A DNA stretch of 64,000 nucleotides from Dokdonella sp. (GTDB lineage Bacteria; Pseudomonadota; Gammaproteobacteria; Xanthomonadales; Rhodanobacteraceae): the NCBI GenBank assembly GCA_024707225.1, contig JANQAE010000004.1, positions 496,001-560,000 of the forward strand. Direction: 5' to 3'. Position 1 is the stretch's first letter; every line of letters begins with the position of its first letter. The notes under the pieces are model-generated. The model ran no database searches. It was not told where the DNA came from and saw only the letters and a program-made list of their open reading frames with translations. Below are positions 41,128-51,132 of this stretch, piece by piece. The position numbers were made by a program, and so were the translations under genes.

Positions 41128-41349
41128 TCACGCCGCCGCGGCCGGCACGCCGAACAGCACCAGGTGGATGCCGAGTTCCTCAGCCAGCGAATAGCCGTGC
41201 GAGAGGCCGATCGCGAGATTGACCGCGCAGGCCAGCAGCCAGACGCCGATGAAAACGAGCGCTACCTGCGGGCGGCGTGCCGGGCGGCTGAGCCCGGTCA
41301 TCAATGCGAGCATGACCAGACCGATCAGGATCAGTACGAGCGTACGCAT
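41128..41349 (-). CDS. Small membrane protein
   Basis: MRTLVLILIGLVMLALMTGLSRPARRPQVALVFIGVWLLACAVNLAIGLSHGYSLAEELGIHLVLFGVPAAAA, two predicted TM helices. Confidence 0.6.
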   Translation of the reverse strand: MRTLVLILIGLVMLALMTGLSRPARRPQVALVFIGVWLLACAVNLAIGLSHGYSLAEELGIHLVLFGVPAAAA

Positions 41350-41546
41350 GGCGATGCCTCCGTCGCGGACCATCGAATGCAGCCGAGCGGCGCACGCGGG
41401 CACCCGCCGTCGCTGGCCGATGCGTGCCGCGCGGCGCGGGTGTGCGATCGTCGAAGCCGGCACGATCCGCCGGGCCGACCCCGCGACTCTAGCGCACTGC
41501 GGCGCGGCGCCGGACCGGCCTGCACCGCGTCGCCGATGCCTGTGCG

Positions 41547-42320
41547 TCAGCGCGTCGTGTAGCCGCCGTTGGCGAAGATCGTCTGGCCGGTGATCCACCA
41601 GCCGTCGGTCACCAGGAAGCGCACGATCGGCGCGATGTCCTCGATGTCGGTCAGGCCCTTCTTCGAGTGCTTGCTGAGCGCCGCGGCCGAGCTGTGATAG
41701 GCCACCGCCTCGGCGCTCTCCTGGCCGTAGAAGAACGGCGTATCCATCGGACCCGGGCCGATCGCGTTGACCGAGATGCCGCGCTCGCCGAACTCCTTGG
41801 ACGCCGCGCGCGTGTAGTGCTCGACCGGCGCCTTGCTGCCCGGATAGACCGCGTAATAAGGCGTATAGGCGGCCAGCAGCGAGCTGACCAGCGTGACGAT
41901 GTTGCCGCCGTCGGCGAGCGTGCGGCCGGCCTGCTGGATGAAGAAGAACGCCGCCTTCGAGTTGGCCGCGAAGCTGCGCTCGTAGTCGTCCTCGGTGACT
42001 TCGAGGATCGGCTTCTTGATGACCACGCCCACGGTGTTGATCGCGATGTCGATGCGGCCGAAGCGGGCCTTGGTCTCGTCGAACAGACGCACGCAGTTGT
42101 CGACGACCGACAGGTCGCCCTGGATCGCGAACGCCTCGGCGCCGCGCTCCTTCAGTTCGGCGACGGTGCGCTCGGCGTCGCGACGCGAGGCATCGCCGTG
42201 ATAGTGGACGGCGATGCCGCGCGCGCCGCCGTCGACGAACTGCCGTGCGATCAGCGCGCCGAGGTTCTTGCCGCCGCCGGCGATGACGGCGATCTTGCCG
42301 TTGAGACTGTGGTCGGACAT
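41547..42320 (-). CDS. SDR-family oxidoreductase
   Basis: VIAGGGKNLGALIAR, NTVGVV, YYAVYPGSKAPVEHYTR. Confidence 0.92.
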   Translation of the reverse strand: MSDHSLNGKIAVIAGGGKNLGALIARQFVDGGARGIAVHYHGDASRRDAERTVAELKERGAEAFAIQGDLSVVDNCVRLFDETKARFGRIDIAINTVGVVIKKPILEVTEDDYERSFAANSKAAFFFIQQAGRTLADGGNIVTLVSSLLAAYTPYYAVYPGSKAPVEHYTRAASKEFGERGISVNAIGPGPMDTPFFYGQESAEAVAYHSSAAALSKHSKKGLTDIEDIAPIVRFLVTDGWWITGQTIFANGGYTTR

Positions 42321-42441
42321 GGGGGACTCCTTGCAGGGGAAGGGCTGCCGGGCCGCCGAATGTGTCATTTGGCAACACGCCCGCGGGGGCGCGGCAGATC
42401 GTCGCTAAGATGAGGCCAACCCGGCCTGGCCTGCTTTCATC

Positions 42442-43404
42442 GTGCCTGCACGACTGTCAAATTCTCCGCAATCGGATCCGGACGGCTGGCTCACCGCCCG
42501 CGCTCCGGAACCTGCGGTGGAGGCCGCTCCGGCGTTCAGCATCCTGGCCGAGCGCCACTGGCCCGGCATCGGCTTTCTGGTCTGCTGCGAGGACATCCGC
42601 CAGACCACGACCTGGTCGATCGGCCAGCCGCGCCATACGCTGATCGTCCACCTCGGCGGCGCGATGCGCACGTTGGACACACGGATCGAAGGCATCGGCG
42701 CCACGCGCGAACCGCCCTCGCCCGGCGACATCTGGCTGGTGCCGGCCGGCGGCCGCTACGTCGGCCAGGCGCGCGGCCAGGTCATCCGCTATGCCGAACT
42801 GCGCATCGATCCGGATGCCGTCGCCGAGCTGCCGGGCGAGCGCACCGGCACGCTCGACGCGCTGCGGCCGTGCATGGCCCATCGCGACGAGTTTCTTTAC
42901 TACACGGTCGCGCAGATGGCGCGCCTGGCGACCGCCGAGGACGACCTCGCCGCGATGATGGCCGAGCGGCTGCAGTGGCTGCTGCGCCAGCATCTGTTCC
43001 GCGACTACCGGCCCGGCGGTCACGCGCGCATCGAGCCCGCGCGGCGCGCCACGCTCGATGCGCGCACTGCGCAGCGCATCGCCGATCACATCGACGGCAT
43101 GCTGGACCGGCGCATCACGCTGGCCGAGCTGGCCGCGATCGCGCAGTTCAGCGTGCATCAGCTGCTGATCGCGTTCCGCGCGCATTTCGGCCTCACGCCG
43201 GCGCAGTACGTGCTGGCGCAGCGCCTGCGCCGCGCGCGCTGGCTGCTGCTCAACACCGCCCAGGAGATCGGCGAGATCGCGCTGGCGACCGGCTTTGCGA
43301 GCCACAGCCACCTCAGCGCCGCATTCAAGCGGCAGGCCGGCATCAGTCCGCGCCAGTTCCGGGAAGGCCTGCGCACGCTGCCGCTCGGCCGCAGCGGGGG
43401 CTGA
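42442..43404 (+). CDS. AraC-family transcriptional regulator
   Basis: C-terminal double HTH: ITLAELAAIAQFSVHQLLIAFRAHFGLTPAQYVLAQRLRRARWLL...IALATGFASHSHLSAAFKRQAGISPRQFR. Confidence 0.92.
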   Translation: MPARLSNSPQSDPDGWLTARAPEPAVEAAPAFSILAERHWPGIGFLVCCEDIRQTTTWSIGQPRHTLIVHLGGAMRTLDTRIEGIGATREPPSPGDIWLVPAGGRYVGQARGQVIRYAELRIDPDAVAELPGERTGTLDALRPCMAHRDEFLYYTVAQMARLATAEDDLAAMMAERLQWLLRQHLFRDYRPGGHARIEPARRATLDARTAQRIADHIDGMLDRRITLAELAAIAQFSVHQLLIAFRAHFGLTPAQYVLAQRLRRARWLLLNTAQEIGEIALATGFASHSHLSAAFKRQAGISPRQFREGLRTLPLGRSGG

Positions 43405-43460
43405 AAGCGCGCCGCCGCGGTTGGTACCATGCACGCCCTTTTTCCGGCGGGACGGCGACC

Positions 43461-44747
43461 ATGAAGGTACTGGTGATCGGTTCGGGCGGCCGCGAGCACG
43501 CGCTGGCCTGGCGGCTCGGGCAGTCGCCGCGCGTCAGCGAGGTGATCGTCGCCCCCGGCAATCCCGGCACCGCGCGCGAGCCCGGCATCCGCAACGCGGC
43601 CGTCGCCGCGACCGACCTGGACGGCCTGCTGCGGCTGGCCCAGGACGAGGCCGTCGCGCTGACCGTGGTCGGCCCCGAGGCGCCGCTGGTCGCCGGCATC
43701 GTCGACCGCTTCGAGAAGGCCGGCCTGCGCTGCTTCGGCCCCGGACGCATCGCCGCCCAGCTCGAGGGCTCCAAGGCGTTCACGAAGGACTTCCTGTTCC
43801 GCCACAACATCCCGACCGCACGCTACGCGGTCTTCACCGAGCTCGCCCCGGCGCTGACCTACGTGCGCCAGCACGGCGCGCCGATCGTCATCAAGGCCGA
43901 CGGCCTGGCCGCCGGCAAGGGCGTCGTCGTCGCGCTGACCCTCGGCGATGCCGAGCAGGCGCTGCACGACATGCTCGGCGCGCACGCGCTCGGCGAAGCG
44001 TCCGCGCGCGTCGTGATCGAGGAATTCCTGGAAGGCGAGGAAGCCAGCTACATCGTGATCGCCGACGGCCGGCATGCCTTGCCGATGGCGACCAGTCAGG
44101 ATCACAAGCGCGTCGGCGAGGCCGACACCGGCCCGAATACCGGCGGCATGGGCGCCTACTCGCCGGCGCCGGTGGTCACGCCCGAGGTCGAGCAGCGCAT
44201 CCTGGACGAGGTGATCGCCCCGACGCTGACCGGCATGGCCGCCGAAGGCGCGCCGTTCTCCGGCTTTCTCTATGCCGGCCTGATGATCGACCGCAGCGGC
44301 GCGCCGAAGGTCATCGAGTTCAACGTGCGCTTCGGCGATCCGGAAACCCAGCCGATCATGCTGCGCCTGAAGTCCGACCTCGTCGAGCTGATCGAGGCCG
44401 CGCTCGACGGCCGGCTCGACCAGACCCGGGCCGACTGGGATCCTCGCCCGGCGATCGGCGTGGTCTACGCCGCGCACGGCTATCCCGGCAAGGTCCGCAG
44501 CGGCGATCCGATCAAGGGCCTCGACGGCGACCTCGGTCCCGACGTCAAGGTCTTCCACGCCGGCACGCGCGAGGACGCCGGCCGCGTCGTCACCGCCGGC
44601 GGCCGCGTGCTGACGGTCTGCGCGATCGGCGAAGACATCGCCGCCGCCCGCACCCGCGCCTACGCGGCGATCGAGAAGATCGGCTTCGACGGCGGCTTCT
44701 ATCGGCGCGACATCGCGCATCGGGCGATCGGGCGCGGCGGCGGCTGA
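43461..44747 (+). CDS. purD: Phosphoribosylamine-glycine ligase
   Basis: MKVLVIGSGGREHALAWRLGQSP, IKADGLAAGKGVVVA, EFNVRFGDPETQP. Confidence 0.97.
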   Translation: MKVLVIGSGGREHALAWRLGQSPRVSEVIVAPGNPGTAREPGIRNAAVAATDLDGLLRLAQDEAVALTVVGPEAPLVAGIVDRFEKAGLRCFGPGRIAAQLEGSKAFTKDFLFRHNIPTARYAVFTELAPALTYVRQHGAPIVIKADGLAAGKGVVVALTLGDAEQALHDMLGAHALGEASARVVIEEFLEGEEASYIVIADGRHALPMATSQDHKRVGEADTGPNTGGMGAYSPAPVVTPEVEQRILDEVIAPTLTGMAAEGAPFSGFLYAGLMIDRSGAPKVIEFNVRFGDPETQPIMLRLKSDLVELIEAALDGRLDQTRADWDPRPAIGVVYAAHGYPGKVRSGDPIKGLDGDLGPDVKVFHAGTREDAGRVVTAGGRVLTVCAIGEDIAAARTRAYAAIEKIGFDGGFYRRDIAHRAIGRGGG

Positions 44748-45126
44748 TTGCCCGGCGGACTGCCGCGATCATCAAATGCTGGCCAGCCGGGCCAGAGGCT
44801 TTGCATTTCAAACGCTTACGGCGCAAGCCGAACTCGTCCGGAGGTAGAGTCGATCGCCAACTGACACGGTTTGGGGTTAGGCCGACCTCGACTGACAGCA
44901 TTTTCCACGAGTTCTGCGCCTCGCGAAGCGGTCGGTCCAGGAACAGGGAGACCGCTCTCCGCAAGAAGAAGGCTCCCTGAAGTAGCGGAGGCAGTTGTTG
45001 GGCTAAGTTGTTCGGACGTGGCATGTCCATCTCCCAGCAGGGGACGAACACCCACTAGTGCCCGCCGCCGATTTCGCATCGGCGGTGCAATCAAATCATC
45101 AGGGGCGCCGGACTTCCGACGGCAAC

Positions 45127-46005
45127 CTACTGCCGTTTTTTCGACTTACCGTCGAGACATCGGTGAACCTGCTCCTCTGTCCACGGATCCTCTTTCCACT
45201 CACCCAGCTCATTCAGAACCTGGACGAGCTCAGTTATCAGGCGTAGTCGAGCAGACCTGGGCATCGCACCGCCGAAGCGATCAAACGCATGGTCCAACCA
45301 CCGCGCTGCGTAACGCGGTTTGGCGCCGGGCTTGTTCGGTCGATCGATAAAGGATTTCGGCGGATCCCAGTCCGACAAGACTGAAACTGCCCGATCAAGT
45401 AACGAGTACTTGCCAGCAAACGGTACGCTGATTTGCTGGCGGGCTCCGGCAAGCATTACTTGAACGGCGATGTGTTTTTGGTCGGACGTGAATCGTTTGG
45501 CGCTGATCGGAAGAGTGATGCTGTTCTGGTAGTCGCTATCTCTGACGAGGTTGCCAAGGTTCAGAACGTCCCGAAAAGGCCAGCGAGCGAGCTCCTCGTT
45601 GAGTTTCGCCATCGCTTTCGCATGTCGTTTCGCTTCCTTTTTCAGCTCACCTGCTGTCCTTCGATCTGTATAGGGCAGTTTTGCTTGCTTGAGCAGTCCG
45701 TTGAAGCCTGCGTAGTCCAGCCACACGTATGCAAACTCGAACGGGCGATCTAGGTACCCGGCGATCGCCCACGTAGATTCTCGCAACGGATCACCCAAGA
45801 AGCCGCTTGAGGCCCAGGTATTGTTTCGCGCTCCCGCAATGCACCAAGGTGGCCGGGTCTCGAAACTTTTAGGGTCAAAGACGCGCGTGCTCTTGAACTC
45901 CATCCACAGTTCGTCTTCGTACTGGCCCCTGTGTTCAGGCTTCGAATCCAGGAACTCCCGCCAGCTTTGATGTTGATTTGAGCGTTGGCTCTTAGGGTAG
46001 ACCAT
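45127..46005 (-). CDS. Hypothetical protein, orphan in a low-GC accessory segment
   Basis: Complete 292-aa ORF with non-repetitive composition in lower-GC DNA; no family recognised. Confidence 0.65.
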   Translation of the reverse strand: MVYPKSQRSNQHQSWREFLDSKPEHRGQYEDELWMEFKSTRVFDPKSFETRPPWCIAGARNNTWASSGFLGDPLRESTWAIAGYLDRPFEFAYVWLDYAGFNGLLKQAKLPYTDRRTAGELKKEAKRHAKAMAKLNEELARWPFRDVLNLGNLVRDSDYQNSITLPISAKRFTSDQKHIAVQVMLAGARQQISVPFAGKYSLLDRAVSVLSDWDPPKSFIDRPNKPGAKPRYAARWLDHAFDRFGGAMPRSARLRLITELVQVLNELGEWKEDPWTEEQVHRCLDGKSKKRQ

Positions 46006-46177
46006 TGCGTCCCCTGTGAAGACTTATGCCGATCTGCGAGCAAACGACCTACGACCGAATCGACCACGCGCCTAGAACGGCGCTCGCTCTCCAAGCGAAG
46101 TTATGAACCTACCGGCGCTGGAGTTCCCTTTGGAACTCGACGCTTGCATAGATGGCAGATTGACACATAATCGGCTC

Positions 46178-46477
46178 ATGGCCAAAAACGTCCGTATCCC
46201 CGAAGCGCTCTACGCGTTGGCTCAACGAGAGGCCACACTGGAAGATTGCAGCATCGCCCAACAAATGGAGCACTGGGCCAAGTCCGACCTCGCAGCCGCG
46301 TCTCAGCGCACGCATATTGCCGTGACGTCATCGCAGGGCGCCGCGGCAATGACCCGTGAACTCGATACCCTGGACGTCCTCAGCGGCGAACGCAGCGCCG
46401 ACTATCTGCATTTCATCCCTCGCACCGTCGCCCGCCAGAGCAGGGCGGTTTTCCCTTCGCGCTATCGCAAGAGCTGA
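46178..46477 (+). CDS. ParD-like antitoxin family protein
   Basis: MAKNVRIPEALYALAQREATLEDCSIAQQMEHWAKSDLAA: RHH-type ParD_like N-terminus. Confidence 0.65.
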   Translation: MAKNVRIPEALYALAQREATLEDCSIAQQMEHWAKSDLAAASQRTHIAVTSSQGAAAMTRELDTLDVLSGERSADYLHFIPRTVARQSRAVFPSRYRKS

Positions 46478-46582
46478 CGCATGAGCCGGGAGCGCGAAGC
46501 CTACATGCCTCTCGAGAGAAACGGTGGCCCCACCTGCGCGGCCACACTTTGCGCCCTACCGCGGAGGTCAGACGTAGCTTGA

Positions 46583-47263
46583 TCAGCTCGCACCCATCCG
46601 AATTCTCTCGCCGCTTTCGTTGAGAAGTGCGGCGATATGGTTCAGGCGACGCTCGCCCTCGGCGTAGTCACCGTGGCGATTGGCTTCGCGACATATAACG
46701 GACCATCCAATTATCGCCAACAACGCGGCAAAAACCATCGCGCGGGCCAGATCTTCATCGGTATAGACAGGCCCAATCACATTACGCGCGATGCGGCGTC
46801 GCAATTGTTCAAACCCGCCATGAGTGAACCCATTGAGCATGCGCCAGAGGCCTAGCTCTGGGCTCATTACTCTCGACATAAAATTATCGTTACGCATCCC
46901 GACTGTTCGTTCAATACGATCAACGCGCTGTGCCATTGACCAATTGGGGATACGGCCTCCGTTAGCCAGTCTCTCCACTTGCGCCTCGTCGAGGACGAAG
47001 AAAATCAGCCACGCGTTAGCGAGAACCTCGAACATTGGGCGAAGCAGCGTCATTGCGGCGCCACACATAGCTTGCTGATCTCTCGGCGCATGGGCCAGAC
47101 GGAGTATCGCCGACGCGTACTCAATCGCGAGATCAGTAGAGGCCGCACCAAGAAGATTTCTATTGCTTCCGGGAAGTCCGAAAAATTGCTTATTTTCTTT
47201 GACGGAATCTATCCATCTAATGTTATCCAACAACAATCCCGCCGCGGCAGATGAGTCAATCAT
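46583..47263 (-). CDS. Hypothetical protein, possibly DUF6988/DUF5677-like
   Basis: MTLLRPMFEVLANAWLIFFV ... MLNGFTHGGFEQLRRR pattern; low-GC region. Confidence 0.45.
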   Translation of the reverse strand: MIDSSAAAGLLLDNIRWIDSVKENKQFFGLPGSNRNLLGAASTDLAIEYASAILRLAHAPRDQQAMCGAAMTLLRPMFEVLANAWLIFFVLDEAQVERLANGGRIPNWSMAQRVDRIERTVGMRNDNFMSRVMSPELGLWRMLNGFTHGGFEQLRRRIARNVIGPVYTDEDLARAMVFAALLAIIGWSVICREANRHGDYAEGERRLNHIAALLNESGERIRMGAS

Positions 47264-47579
47264 TTATGCTGATTTAGTAGTTTTGCCAGAAACCGAAATC
47301 AGTATTTGTTACGACTTTTTCCCGCCTACCGCTTCCCAGGAATCTAATCTTTTAGGGAAATTAAAACGATTCCGCCGAATGCGCTGCTAAATAGCATCGC
47401 GCCATTGTTCAGTTTGTGGAGACCCGCTACAAGCGCGCCAGATGCCCTACCGCAAGGCCGGCCGACATCCTGATAGCCTCCAATGAACGGCGTTCGCTCA
47501 GCTCAGCGTCAATTCCCTTAACGGTGAAAATTATCGAGGGCAGCGCTGCTTTTAATTGATATGAAAAGCTCGGAGCTCC

Positions 47580-48476
47580 TCACCCGCCACACTGAAAATA
47601 CAGCGTATCGGCCCAGGTCGGGTCGTGCGCCTGGCCCAGGCTGACCAGGCCGCTGCGGCGCAGGTGGACGTCTTCGCGGTGGACGTGCTGCTCGTCGTCC
47701 TCGCCGATGCGCAGCCAGCTGCCGTTGGTCGAACGGTCGGTCAGCACGAAGTGGCCGCGCTTCCATTCGATGACCGCGTGCATGCGCGAGACCCAGTCGG
47801 CCTCGATGATCAGGACGTTGGTCGGATCGCGGCCGATCGTGAACGCCTCGGAGGCCTCGTCGATCTCGAAGACCTGGCTGCGGTGGCGCAGCAGCAGCCG
47901 CGCGCGCGCGACCGGCTCGGGCGACTGCACCGTGCGCTGGACCGTGGTGACGTTGCCGAGGTCGTCGTGCCAGACCACTTCGGCGATGCCGACCGGCTGC
48001 GCCTTGCCGGCGACGCGCGCGCTGCCGAGCGAGCGGATGCGCAGGCCGGCGGCCTGGGTGACGCCGCTGGTCATCGCGGCGCTGGCGACGATCTGGTCGC
48101 GGCGCGCAATCGAGGCCATGCGCGCGGCGACGTTGACCGCGTCGCCGAAGACGTCGCCGTCCTCGAACAGCGCCTCGCCGTGATGCAGACCGATGCGGAT
48201 GCCGAGGTTGTCGCGCACGAACTGCGCATCGGACTTGATGCGGCGCTGCATGTCGCTGGCCGCGAACAGGCCCTGCACGGCGCCGGGGAACGTGCACATG
48301 ATCTCGTCGCCGATCGTCTTGACCAGGCTGCCGCCGTGGCGCTGCGCGATCTCGAGCAGGGTGCGCAGCACGCCGGCGATGATCGCGCGTGCGGTGACGT
48401 CCCCGCGCGTCTCGAACAGCTTGGTGCTGCCGGACACGTCCGCGAACAGAATGGTCGCTGCCTTGCGCTCGCTCAT
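47580..48476 (-). CDS. Class III adenylate/guanylate cyclase with C-terminal FHA domain
   Basis: ATILFADVSGSTKLFE, GSLVKTIGDEIMCTF, GDAVNVAARMAS; FHA: FTIGRDPTNVLIIEADWVSRMHAVIEW...LTDRSTNGSWL. Confidence 0.93.
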   Translation of the reverse strand: MSERKAATILFADVSGSTKLFETRGDVTARAIIAGVLRTLLEIAQRHGGSLVKTIGDEIMCTFPGAVQGLFAASDMQRRIKSDAQFVRDNLGIRIGLHHGEALFEDGDVFGDAVNVAARMASIARRDQIVASAAMTSGVTQAAGLRIRSLGSARVAGKAQPVGIAEVVWHDDLGNVTTVQRTVQSPEPVARARLLLRHRSQVFEIDEASEAFTIGRDPTNVLIIEADWVSRMHAVIEWKRGHFVLTDRSTNGSWLRIGEDDEQHVHREDVHLRRSGLVSLGQAHDPTWADTLYFQCGG

Positions 48477-48581
48477 GCCCGGGCGATCATACAGGAGCAC
48501 TCCGCGCCCCTGGGAGACGCAGGCCGGGTGTTTTCCCCGTCCACTTGTGCGCATGGCGGACTCCGCGCGGCGGCGGGCGAT

Positions 48582-51119
48582 TCAGGTACCGCGCGGCTTG
48601 GCGCGGTGGGTCGGCCGCGCGCTCCACGGATCGTCCGGCCAGGGGTGCTTGGGGTAGCGGCCCTTGAGCTCCCTGCGCACGTCCGGGTAGGTGCGCTCCC
48701 AGAAGCTCTTCAGATCGCCGGTGACCTGGATCGGCCGGCCGGCCGGCGACAGCAGGTGCAGCAGCAGCGGCACGCGGCCGCCGGCGATGCGCGGCGTCTC
48801 GGCCAGACCGAACAGCTCCTGCAGCTTGACCGCGAGCACCGGCGGCGCGTCGGCCGAATAGACGATCGTGCGCTCCATGCCGCTCGGCACGCGGATCGCC
48901 GGCGGCGCTTCCTCGTCGAGCGTCAGGCGCAGGCGATGGTCGAGCCGTGCGGCCAGCGCATCGGACAGCGTCGCGGCGGCGATCGCGTCGAGCCGGCGCA
49001 CGCCGGTCAGATACGGCGCCAGCCATTCCTCCAGCGTCGCCAGCAAGGCGGCATCGGAGAAGTCGGGCAGGTCGAGCTCCGGCCGCCATGCGCGCAAGGC
49101 CTCCACGCGCAGTCGCAGCGACTGCGCGGCGGCGCTCCACGGCAAGGCGTCCAGGCCGCGCGCGCGGACCGCCGCGAGCAGGGCCGGCACGCTGTCGGCG
49201 GCGGTGGCCGGCACGCTGCGCCGCTCGAGCACGATCGCGCCGAAGTGGCGCTCCTCGAACGCGGCGACGGCGGCGGCCGCCTCGTTCCATTCGACGACAC
49301 GGCGCTGGCCGAAGCTGCGCGGAAAGTCGCGCGCGAGGCGCTCCGGATCGAACGGCGCGGCGGCCAGGATCAGGCTGTCGCGCGCATCGCGGCGCAGATC
49401 GGCGACGACCAGCCAGGGCTCGCCGTAGAGCGCGCTGTTCTCGTGCAGGCGCGCACCGCGGCCGTTGGCGAGCTGATAGCGCAGCGGCTGCGCCGGGTCC
49501 TGCCGCGCGATGCGGTCCGGGAATGCGTGGATCAGCACGTCGCCGAGCGCAGTCGGACCGAGGTCGCGCGGCACGCGAGCGTCGCCGACACCTGCCCGGC
49601 GGCGCCAGGCGTCGGCGGCCTGCGCGATCGCGCCGAGCGCAGCCGCATCGGCGCCGGCCGCGCGCACGGCGCCGTGATCGCGCACGCGCCAGGCCGACAG
49701 CGCGGCCTGGCGCGGCCGCAGATCGTCGCTGCGCCCGGCCTCGCCGCGCAGCGGATTGCGCGCCTCGATCAGGGCCGCGACATCGCAGGCCAGGGCGCGT
49801 TCGGCGCCGGTCGCGCGCATCACCGCGGCCCCGAGCCGCGGCGAGGCACCGAGCCGCAGCAGATCGCGGCCGAGCGGTGCCAGCCGGCCGTCGCCGTCGA
49901 GCGCGCCGAGCGCGGCCAGCAGGTCGCGCGCCTGCGCCAGCGCGCCGGCCGGCGGGCGGTCCAGCCAGTCGAGCGCGTCCGATCCCCAGGCGGCCAGTTC
50001 GAGCGCGAGGCCGGACAGCTCCACCTGCGCGATCTCCGGCGTGCGCGCCGGCTCCAGGCGGCGGCTCTCGGGCCACAGCCGCAGGCACAGGCCCGGCCCG
50101 AGGCGGCCGGCACGGCCGGCGCGCTGATCGGCCGAGGCCTGCGAGATCGTCACGGTCTCCAGTCGCGTGAAGCCGGAGTTCGGGTCGAAGCGCGGCTCGC
50201 GCGCGAGGCCGCTGTCGACGACCGCGCGGATGCCCGGCAGCGTCACGCTCGATTCGGCGACGTTGGTGGCCAGCACGATGCGGCGACCGCCGCCGGCGGC
50301 CGGCTGCAGCGCGGCCTGCTGCGCGGCGAGACCAAGCTCACCGTGGAGCGGCACCACCTCGGCGCCGGCGGTCGCGGCGGCGTCGGCCGCGAGCGCCTGC
50401 GCAACGCGGTCGATCTCGCGCTTGCCGGGCACGAACACCAGCACGTCGCCATCGCTCTCGGCCAGCGCCTGCGCGATCGCACGGCGCACCTGGAACGGCC
50501 AGCCCGGCTCGCCGAACGCCTCACCGGTGCGTGCCGGCGGATGCGCGATGCGGACCGGAAAGCTGCGGCCGGCGCTGGTCAGCCGCGGCGCGTCGAGCCA
50601 GCGCGCGATGCGCTCGCCGTCGAGCGTCGCCGACATCACGACCAGGCGCAGATCGGGGCGCAGGTTGGCCTGCGCATCGAGCGCGAGCGCGAGGCCGAGA
50701 TCGCCCTGCAGATGGCGCTCGTGGAATTCATCGAAAACGATCGCGCCGATGCCGGCGAGCTCCGGATCGTCCTGGATCAGGCGCGTCAGGATGCCCTCGG
50801 TCACCACCTCGATCCGCGTCGCCGCCGAGACGCGCGACTCGAAGCGGATCCGATAGCCGACCGTGGCGCCGACCGGCTCGCCGTAGCGCGCGGCCATGAA
50901 ACCGGCGGCCGCGCGCGCGGCGATGCGGCGCGGCTCGAGCATCAGAATCCGGCGCTCGCCGAGCCAGGCCGCGCCGAGCAGCGCCGGCGGCACCTGGGTG
51001 GTCTTGCCGGCGCCGGGCGGCGCCTCGAGCACGAGGCGCGGATGCTCGGCGAGCCGGCCGAGGATCTCCGGCAGCAGCGCATCGATCGGAAAGCCGCCCG
51101 GCGCGGCCGCGTCGCTCAC
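48582..51119 (-). CDS. hrpB: ATP-dependent helicase HrpB
   Basis: APPGAGKTTQVPPALL, DEFHERHLQGDLGLAL, VLATNVAESSVTLPGIRAVVDSGLAR, QRAGRAGR. Confidence 0.95.
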   Translation of the reverse strand: MSDAAAPGGFPIDALLPEILGRLAEHPRLVLEAPPGAGKTTQVPPALLGAAWLGERRILMLEPRRIAARAAAGFMAARYGEPVGATVGYRIRFESRVSAATRIEVVTEGILTRLIQDDPELAGIGAIVFDEFHERHLQGDLGLALALDAQANLRPDLRLVVMSATLDGERIARWLDAPRLTSAGRSFPVRIAHPPARTGEAFGEPGWPFQVRRAIAQALAESDGDVLVFVPGKREIDRVAQALAADAAATAGAEVVPLHGELGLAAQQAALQPAAGGGRRIVLATNVAESSVTLPGIRAVVDSGLAREPRFDPNSGFTRLETVTISQASADQRAGRAGRLGPGLCLRLWPESRRLEPARTPEIAQVELSGLALELAAWGSDALDWLDRPPAGALAQARDLLAALGALDGDGRLAPLGRDLLRLGASPRLGAAVMRATGAERALACDVAALIEARNPLRGEAGRSDDLRPRQAALSAWRVRDHGAVRAAGADAAALGAIAQAADAWRRRAGVGDARVPRDLGPTALGDVLIHAFPDRIARQDPAQPLRYQLANGRGARLHENSALYGEPWLVVADLRRDARDSLILAAAPFDPERLARDFPRSFGQRRVVEWNEAAAAVAAFEERHFGAIVLERRSVPATAADSVPALLAAVRARGLDALPWSAAAQSLRLRVEALRAWRPELDLPDFSDAALLATLEEWLAPYLTGVRRLDAIAAATLSDALAARLDHRLRLTLDEEAPPAIRVPSGMERTIVYSADAPPVLAVKLQELFGLAETPRIAGGRVPLLLHLLSPAGRPIQVTGDLKSFWERTYPDVRRELKGRYPKHPWPDDPWSARPTHRAKPRGT

Positions 51120-51132
51120 CGCGCGAACGCCT

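Noticed and set aside
45065-45085. Hairpin CCGCCGAT-TTCGC-ATCGGCGG as terminator or attC site
   Set aside because: Only an 8-bp stem, no T-tract and no integron core-site sequences; insufficient support.
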